Source: Bacillota bacterium (GTDB taxonomy: Bacteria; Bacillota; Clostridia; Christensenellales; UMGS416). From it: a stretch of DNA of 46,446 bases. The position numbers and the translations under genes were made by a program. Positions 41,373-46,446 of the stretch are shown one piece after another (the first letter of the stretch is position 1; each line of letters opens with the position of its first letter). The DNA lies in assembly GCA_023422005.1 (NCBI GenBank), contig JAEZSC010000063.1:1-46446 (forward strand), given 5' to 3'. The notes beneath the pieces were generated by a model. It was given only the letters and a program-made list of their open reading frames with translations, did not search any database and was not told the origin of the DNA.

Positions 41373-42446
41373 TTACAGCAGCTCGTCCCGCCGCTCGCCC
41401 TCCAGGCGGCGCAGCACATCCCGTACGCCCGGGAGAGCGGCCTGGTCGCAGATCAGCAGCGCGTCGCCGGTGTCCACAACGATCAGGTTTTCCACACCGA
41501 CGGCGGCAATGTGCCGCTGGCCGCCGACGATGAGGCAGTTGCGCGCGCCGGCGGTCAAGATGTCGCCCAACGCCACATTGCCCTGATCATCGGCCGGGCT
41601 TATGCGCCCGAACACCAGCAGGCTGCCGGCGTCGTCCCAGCCGAAGTCGCCCTTGAGCGCCAGGATGCCCTGGGTGCGCTCCAACACGCCCCGATCGATG
41701 GACACGGTGTCGAACCTCTCGTAGCATCGTGCCAGCGTCTCTGCGAAGTATTCGGCGCCCCAGGCCCCGGCGATCTCCCGCAGGCCTTGAGCCATGCCGG
41801 GCAGCAGCGCTTCGATGCGGGTCAGGATGGAGGAAGCCTTGAAGATGAAGATGCCGCTGTTCCACAGATACCGGCCGGACTGGACATAGGTTGTCGCGGT
41901 GGCTTCGTCGGGTTTTTCCACGAATTTTAACACGGGCAGCGCCTGCGAGCGATCTTCGGCCTCCGGCCCGCAGAGCATGTAGCCATATCCGGTTTCGGGG
42001 TATGCCGGGGGGATGCCCACGGTAACCAGGCTGTCGCCGGCCTTGGCCAGCGCCGCCGCCCGGGTCATTGTCGCGGCATAGCGGGCGTCGTCGCCGATCA
42101 GATGGTCCGAGGGCATCACGGCCATCACGGCGTCGCCGTGCAGCCGGCGGATGATCGACGCGGCAAAGCCTATGCAAGGCCCTGTGCTCCTGGGACAGGG
42201 CTCCAGCAGTATGTTCTCCTGTGGGATGCCCGGCAGCTGAGCGCGCACCAGGTCGCGATACATGGCGTTGGTCACAACAAAGATGTCCTCGTTGGCGGCG
42301 ATGAGCGCCGCGCGGCCGGCGGCCTGCTGCAGCATCGTGCGGCCGTCGCCGGTCAGCGAGAGGAATTGCTTGGGATGCTTGGCGCGGCTGAGCGGCCAGA
42401 AGCGTTCGCCCCTGCCGCCGGCCATGATGACGGCGGTGGTTTTCAT
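41373..42446 (-). CDS. manC: Mannose-1-phosphate guanylyltransferase
   Basis: 357 aa, the GT domain without the C-terminal isomerase part found in bifunctional enzymes. It makes GDP-mannose from mannose 1-phosphate and GTP. Motifs: IMAGGRGERFWPLSRAKHPK, LLEPCPRSTGP, VMPSDHLIGDD, ETGYGYM, KFVEKPDE, LWNSGIFIF and GDFGWDDAGS. The ATG at 42446 has GGAGG six bases upstream. It follows gmd by 56 bp in the same direction; together they lead to GDP-4-keto-6-deoxymannose. Confidence 0.93.
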   Translation of the reverse strand: MKTTAVIMAGGRGERFWPLSRAKHPKQFLSLTGDGRTMLQQAAGRAALIAANEDIFVVTNAMYRDLVRAQLPGIPQENILLEPCPRSTGPCIGFAASIIRRLHGDAVMAVMPSDHLIGDDARYAATMTRAAALAKAGDSLVTVGIPPAYPETGYGYMLCGPEAEDRSQALPVLKFVEKPDEATATTYVQSGRYLWNSGIFIFKASSILTRIEALLPGMAQGLREIAGAWGAEYFAETLARCYERFDTVSIDRGVLERTQGILALKGDFGWDDAGSLLVFGRISPADDQGNVALGDILTAGARNCLIVGGQRHIAAVGVENLIVVDTGDALLICDQAALPGVRDVLRRLEGERRDELL

Positions 42447-42502
42447 GACGGGCCTCCGGGATCGTATGTACGGGGCCGCGAGTGGCCACGCTCCCGTTGC
42501 CC

Positions 42503-43531
42503 TCAATGGGATGATGCTGCGGTTTGCGCGACGAGCTCAAGGTCATTTTGCGCCATGCGGCGCACCAGCTCCGCAAAGGACACCTCCCGCCGCCAGCCGA
42601 GTTCCCGCTCAGCCTTCTCCGGAAGGCCCAGAAGCAGTTCCACTTCCGCCGGCCGGAAAAACTTAGGGTTCACCGACACGACCACGCGGCCGGTGGCCCG
42701 GTCTATGGCCTTCTCTTCCACGCCCTGACCCTGCCACTCGAGATGGAACCCGGCGGCCTCAAAGGCCAGCGTGACGAACTCGCGCACTTCGTGGGTCTCG
42801 CCGGAGGCCACGACATAGTCGTCGGGGCGAGGCTGCTGAAGCATCAGCCACATGGCGCGCACATAGTCCTGGGCATGGCCCCAGTCCCTGCGGGCGGACA
42901 GGTTGCCCAGCTCCAGGTGGTCCAGCAGGCCATACTTGATTCTGGCGGCCCCGTCGGTGATCTTGCGGGTCACGAATTCCAGCCCCCGCCGCTCGGACTC
43001 GTGGTTGAAAAGAATGCCGGCGCAGGCAAACATACCGTAGCTTTCACGGTAATTCTTTGTAATCCAATGGGCATAGAGCTTGGCCACGCCATAAGGGCTG
43101 CGCGGATAGAAGGGTGTGGTCTCCCGCTGGGGCGTCTCCTGAACCAGGCCGAACATCTCGCTGGTGGACGCCTGGTAGAATCGCGCCTCGGGCTTTATCG
43201 CGCGGATGGCCTCCAGCAGGTCAGCCACGCCGACAGCGTTGATCTCTGTTGTGGCCAGCGGCTGATCCCACGACGCCGCCACGAAGGACTGCGCCGCCAG
43301 GTTGTACACCTCGTCGGGCTGCGACCGCCGGACCGCCGACAACAGCGAGACCGCGTCGGTCATGTCGGCGCCGATGAAATTGACACGCTCTGCCAAATGG
43401 CGCGCATTGCCAAGGTCCGCGCCGCTTTTGCGGCGGATCGTTCCCCATACCTCATAGCCCTTTTCCAGCAGAAGCTCGGCAAGGTACGAGCCGTCCTGCC
43501 CGGTGATGCCTGTGATCAATGCGCTCTTCAA
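42503..43531 (-). CDS. gmd: GDP-mannose 4,6-dehydratase
   Basis: 342 aa, short-chain dehydrogenase fold. NADP site GITGQDGSYLAELLLEKGY, RRKSG, then catalytic STSEMFG and YPRSPYGVAKLYAHW (Tyr and Lys of YxxxK). ILFNHESERRGLEFVTRKI is the GDP-sugar part. I chose a TTG start at 43531, since GGGAGG lies seven bases before it; the upstream GTG at 43549 has none. The product is the branch point to GDP-fucose or GDP-rhamnose, but no reductase/epimerase gene is in the window. Confidence 0.93.
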   Translation of the reverse strand: MKSALITGITGQDGSYLAELLLEKGYEVWGTIRRKSGADLGNARHLAERVNFIGADMTDAVSLLSAVRRSQPDEVYNLAAQSFVAASWDQPLATTEINAVGVADLLEAIRAIKPEARFYQASTSEMFGLVQETPQRETTPFYPRSPYGVAKLYAHWITKNYRESYGMFACAGILFNHESERRGLEFVTRKITDGAARIKYGLLDHLELGNLSARRDWGHAQDYVRAMWLMLQQPRPDDYVVASGETHEVREFVTLAFEAAGFHLEWQGQGVEEKAIDRATGRVVVSVNPKFFRPAEVELLLGLPEKAERELGWRREVSFAELVRRMAQNDLELVAQTAASSH

Positions 43532-43735
43532 ATCAGTTCCTCCCGCCACTCTGGGCCCATCTGGTCCCGATGGGGCCTGTTACAGCATATTATGCGGTGC
43601 TTCAGAGGGTTCCCTGGGGGGTGCGACAGGCAGAACACCCCGACGCCATATAGGCGCGGGGATAAAAAAGCCGCGCCGAAAAAGAAGGGGGTGGGGCAGG
43701 ACGCGAGAATATTGGTAGCAGTGAGGATGAGTGAC

Positions 43736-44773
43736 ATGATGCCTTTAAAAAAACCGCGCCGGCTGTCGCCGGGCGACACCGTGGCCACCGTGAGCCTTTC
43801 CTGGGGCGGAGCGGGGGACCCTGATCTGCTGTGGCGATACCGGGTGGGTAAGGACAGGCTGCAGCGGCAGTTCGGCCTGCGGGTGGTCGAGATGGAGAAC
43901 ACGCTCAAGGGCTCCGTCTATCTGTATCAGCACCCGGAAAAGCGCGCGCAAGACCTGATGGACGCCTTTGCCGATCCGTCCATCCGGGCGGTCTTCTCCT
44001 GCATCGGCGGTGAGGAAAGCGTGCGCATGCTGCCTTACATCGATTTTGACGTGATACGGGACAACCCGAAGATTTTCATCGGGTATTCGGACACGACGAT
44101 CTCCCACCTGATGTGCTTCAAGGCGGGTCTGTCCAGCTTTTACGGCCCTTCGGTGTTGGCGGAGTTGGCTGAGAACATTGGCGTTTTTGACTATACGGCT
44201 CATTTTCTGCGCAAGACCCTGTTCGATCCCGGCCCCATCGGTGAGATCCCCGCGGCGCCTGAATGGACCGGCCAGAGGATCGAATGGACGCAGGCCAACG
44301 CCGGCGTGGCAAAGACCATGCAGCCCAACCGGGGATACGAATTTTTGCAGGGCCGCGGCGCGGCCACGGGCCGTCTGTTTGGCGGCTGTATGGAGGTGCT
44401 GGAGATGGCCAAGGGCACGGCGCTGTGGCCGGCACCGGAGGCCTTGGATGGCGCAATGCTGTTCTTTGAGACCTCGGAGGATACGCCGCCGCCGGACTAT
44501 GTGGAATATTGGCTCAGGAATTACGGCAGCCAGGGCATCCTGCAGAGGGCCAGTGCCTTGCTCTTCGGCAAACCCTACCAAGAAAAATTCGACGACGCCT
44601 ACAAGCACGCCATTGCCAAGGTTGTGGCGGAGTTGAGCCTGACCCATTTGCCCATTGTGTGCAACATGACCTTCGGCCACAACCAGCCTATGGCCGTGCT
44701 GCCCTATGGGGCGTTGGCGCAGGTGGACTGTGAGCTGCGGACGTTCACCCTGCTGGAGTCGGGCGTGGAATAG
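43736..44773 (+). CDS. LD-carboxypeptidase-like S66 peptidase (MccF-like)
   Basis: 345 aa. The nucleophile serine is S118 in IFIGYSDTT; the glutamate is in LFFETSED and the histidine in FGHNQPMA. SWGGAGDPDLLWRYRVGKDRL and FSCIGGEESVRMLPYID are typical. MccF members inactivate microcin C-like peptide-nucleotides; others trim LD-linkages in cell wall peptides. The ATG at 43736 has GAGG nine bases upstream. Upstream, a GC hairpin GGCGCGG-11-CCGCGCC (43653-43677) lies in the 204-bp gap from gmd. It precedes a nucleotidyltransferase-like gene by 43 bp. Confidence 0.88.
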   Translation: MMPLKKPRRLSPGDTVATVSLSWGGAGDPDLLWRYRVGKDRLQRQFGLRVVEMENTLKGSVYLYQHPEKRAQDLMDAFADPSIRAVFSCIGGEESVRMLPYIDFDVIRDNPKIFIGYSDTTISHLMCFKAGLSSFYGPSVLAELAENIGVFDYTAHFLRKTLFDPGPIGEIPAAPEWTGQRIEWTQANAGVAKTMQPNRGYEFLQGRGAATGRLFGGCMEVLEMAKGTALWPAPEALDGAMLFFETSEDTPPPDYVEYWLRNYGSQGILQRASALLFGKPYQEKFDDAYKHAIAKVVAELSLTHLPIVCNMTFGHNQPMAVLPYGALAQVDCELRTFTLLESGVE

Positions 44774-44816
44774 CCGTCGCGGCACAACACAATACGCGGC
44801 CAATGGAGGTGTGCAT

Positions 44817-45626
44817 ATGAAGGAGTTGCTCGAAGCGGCTTTTGAACGCCTGATAACCGCACTCGGCGACATGGAGGAGATCACCGCGATCGGCAAGAGC
44901 GGCGGTCCGGCGCTGCCTGTCGCCGGGGATAGCGACATCGATGTGTTCCTGTTTTGTGACGAAATGCCCTGCTTGGAAAAGCGCCGTGCCGTGCTGCAAG
45001 CCATGGGGGAGGAGATTTGCGTCGATTCTCTGGGTATCGTAGAAGGTAAATATTGGGGTTTGATCGATTTCGTCCGCCTGCGGGGTGTCGAGGTTTGCCT
45101 GATGTACTTCACGGTGGACAAAACGATGGAAGATGTCCGGAGCATACGGGAAGGTGAGCGCCTGGAGAGAGAAAATAACTGCTTCTATCCTACAGGGCGC
45201 TGCGCATCCATCCTGAGCATGTGCGTTTTGCAGGACCGGCGGGGGTTTCTGGCCGGTCTCAAGGAATCCCTCTTGGTGTATCCGGCCGGGCTTGCCCGCG
45301 AACTGGCCACGCACCATGGCTGCCAGCTTAGGGACAGTGAGGACTTCGAGCGGGCTGTGGCGAGAAAGGATGTGCTTTTTTATCATGCTACCCTGGACGC
45401 CGCCATGGACCATTTCCTGCAGGCAATCTTTGCTCTAAACCACTGCTATTTCCCCAGCCGCAAAAGGTCTCTTGCCTACATCGAGGGGTTTGAAAAGAAG
45501 CCGGCCGATTGCGCGCAGCGGATACTGCGGATCGTAGCGCTGGGCGGGAATGCTGATACAATCGAACAATCTTATGACATGTGGACGTGCCTGCGGGAAG
45601 AGTTCCTCGCCATGCTGGGGTTTTGA
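44817..45626 (+). CDS. Nucleotidyltransferase-like protein
   Basis: 269 aa. N-terminal pol-beta-type nucleotidyltransferase motif: SGG, then GDSDIDVFLFCDEM with D40/D42 as the metal ligands. The remainder is helical (VARKDVLFYHATLDAAMDHFLQAIFALNHCYFPSRKR), as in DUF4037/aminoglycoside nucleotidyltransferase-like proteins. It may modify an antibiotic or a small molecule, but the substrate is unknown. GGAGGT lies six bases before the ATG at 44817. It is probably cotranscribed with the S66 peptidase, 43 bp upstream. Confidence 0.75.
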   Translation: MKELLEAAFERLITALGDMEEITAIGKSGGPALPVAGDSDIDVFLFCDEMPCLEKRRAVLQAMGEEICVDSLGIVEGKYWGLIDFVRLRGVEVCLMYFTVDKTMEDVRSIREGERLERENNCFYPTGRCASILSMCVLQDRRGFLAGLKESLLVYPAGLARELATHHGCQLRDSEDFERAVARKDVLFYHATLDAAMDHFLQAIFALNHCYFPSRKRSLAYIEGFEKKPADCAQRILRIVALGGNADTIEQSYDMWTCLREEFLAMLGF

Positions 45627-45637
45627 GCGGAGCCGGC

Positions 45638-45656
45638 ATGTATTGACGGAATACAT
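45638..45656. promoter_or_regulatory. Inverted repeat upstream of the PAS/AraC gene
   Basis: ATGTATT (45638-45644) and AATACAT (45650-45656) flank five bases. A second stem, CCGGCTG-GAT-CAGCCGG (45734-45750), ends at the ribosome binding site of the next gene. These could be operator and translation-control sites; evidence is position only. Confidence 0.35.
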
Positions 45657-45763
45657 ATGCCCGTGAGAAAATAACTATCGCTGATCCTATTGGGGGCCGG
45701 AAATGCGGAGTCTTCAGTGCCCATGACGGCCGACCGGCTGGATCAGCCGGAAGTGATATACCC

Positions 45764-46446
45764 ATGGAGACCATGCTCGCCGCCATCTTTGAATCCTTCC
45801 CCTATGCCATACAGGTTTATGACCCGGACGGCACGCTTTTGATGGTCAACGATGTCAGCCTGAAGATGATGCATATTCCGCATAGGGAACTGGTTGTCGG
45901 CTGCTTCAACATATTGTCCGACCCGATCCTGGACCATTGGGGGCCCGGCGTGCGGGAGACCGTCGCCAAGTCCTTCCAGGGCGAGACGGTGCAGTTCCAG
46001 GACCAGATGATGCCCATGCGCGCTATCCTCGACCGCTACGACAAAGGCGCCATGTGTTCCGACAGCGGTTACCTGAACATCATCTGCTTCCCCGTTTACG
46101 ATGATAACGGCCGCCTGCGCAACGTCGTGCATGTGCTCATCACTTCCAAGCTGTTCAACGGCAAGCAGGAGGTCGTTCAGGCCAAGAATTATATGGAGGA
46201 CCACTGGAAGGACGACTTCGATCTGGACGAGGTGGCCAGAAGCGTTCACCTGAGCCGATCGCACTTTTCCCGGCTTTTTAAGAAGGAAACCGGCATGACA
46301 CCGCTTCAGTACCATCATGCGGTGAAGATCGCCAAAATCAAAGATAAACTGCTGGACGTCAATTTCAGCATCCGGGAGGCCTTTGCCGCCTGCGGTGTGG
46401 ATTACAGCGGCAATTATGCCCGCCTGTTCAAATGCATGGTGGGCAT
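45764..46446 (+). CDS. PAS-domain AraC-type regulator, 3' end missing
   Basis: The frame is open to the window edge (227 codons seen). N-terminal PAS domain: IFESFPYAIQVYDPDGTLL, VNDVSLKMMHIPHRELVVG, CFNILSDPILDHWG. The C-terminal AraC HTH follows: DFDLDEVARSVHLSRSHFSRLFKKETGM and SIREAFAACGVDYSGNYARLFK; most of the second HTH is present. It probably senses a small ligand through PAS and activates nearby genes. GGAAG lies about ten bases before the ATG. Confidence 0.85.
   Translation, partial: METMLAAIFESFPYAIQVYDPDGTLLMVNDVSLKMMHIPHRELVVGCFNILSDPILDHWGPGVRETVAKSFQGETVQFQDQMMPMRAILDRYDKGAMCSDSGYLNIICFPVYDDNGRLRNVVHVLITSKLFNGKQEVVQAKNYMEDHWKDDFDLDEVARSVHLSRSHFSRLFKKETGMTPLQYHHAVKIAKIKDKLLDVNFSIREAFAACGVDYSGNYARLFKCMVG

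Noticed and set aside
42524..43726. Upstream extension of the S66 peptidase frame across gmd
   Set aside because: It runs antisense through gmd; the peptidase begins at a proper site near 43736.
1..46446. tRNA, rRNA, CRISPR array, phage or insertion sequence
   Set aside because: No cloverleaf, regularly spaced repeat array, integrase or transposase was recognised on either strand.

Overview
The window looks like chromosomal DNA from a GC-rich, probably anaerobic member of the Bacillota (Clostridia). This rests on strong GGAGG-type ribosome binding sites, frequent TTG and GTG starts, tightly overlapping operons, a TPP riboswitch with a Rho-independent terminator, ferrous-iron uptake under a DtxR-type regulator, LytTR/GHKL signalling, a LacA-type acetyltransferase, uroporphyrinogen-decarboxylase-like proteins and an iron-type alcohol dehydrogenase. 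No rRNA, tRNA, CRISPR array, phage or transposase gene was found. The assignment is inference from gene style.

Layout. 1-1454: the end of an ABC importer (ATPase, permease), converging on an AraC-type regulator. 2454-15471: a carbohydrate region with a MATE exporter, a sugar O-acetyltransferase, two related TIM-barrel isomerases on either side of a GH2 beta-mannosidase-like enzyme, a large GH106-like protein, a solute-binding lipoprotein without permeases, and a URO-D-like protein. 15507-19763: a thiamine salvage operon (cytX, thiM, thiE, a HAD phosphatase, thiD) behind a strong promoter and a TPP riboswitch; a hairpin-rich intergenic stretch follows. 20050-25855 (minus): a PHP/UvrD-helicase fusion and an ABC-2 transporter (two permeases, one ATPase). 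25880-31444: a shared divergent promoter region, a possible small RNA or attenuator, a LytTR two-component pair and a heterodimeric ABC exporter. 31361-35675: feoB, feoA, a divergent DtxR-family regulator and an alcohol dehydrogenase. 35714-39725: an archaeal-type phosphoglycerate mutase-like protein, a diguanylate cyclase and a second URO-D-like paralogue. 39802-41214 (minus): an AT-richer group of three small genes (VOC, DUF3795-like, a frameshifted GNAT) behind a palindrome-covered promoter. 41373-46446: GDP-mannose and GDP-4-keto-6-deoxymannose synthesis, an MccF-like S66 peptidase, a nucleotidyltransferase-like protein and the start of a PAS/AraC regulator.

How it fits together. The glycosidases have no signal peptides, so the 4.5-15.5 kb block probably imports oligosaccharides through the lipoprotein plus a permease encoded elsewhere and cuts them in the cytoplasm. 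The isomerase-like and URO-D-like proteins would then act on unusual sugars or their derivatives. The thi operon salvages hydroxymethylpyrimidine and thiazole and shuts off when TPP is plentiful. The feo genes import Fe(II) under a metal-sensing repressor. The LytTR pair probably controls one or both of the ABC transporters beside it.

The signals least explained by known annotation are: a 12-bp element present in both divergent promoters near 25.9-26.0 kb; the short promoter-to-terminator unit there; the hairpin cluster after thiD; the two URO-D-like paralogues in a sugar context; the HAD phosphatase inside the thi operon; and a 10+1+10 palindrome lying on the promoter of the AT-rich group.
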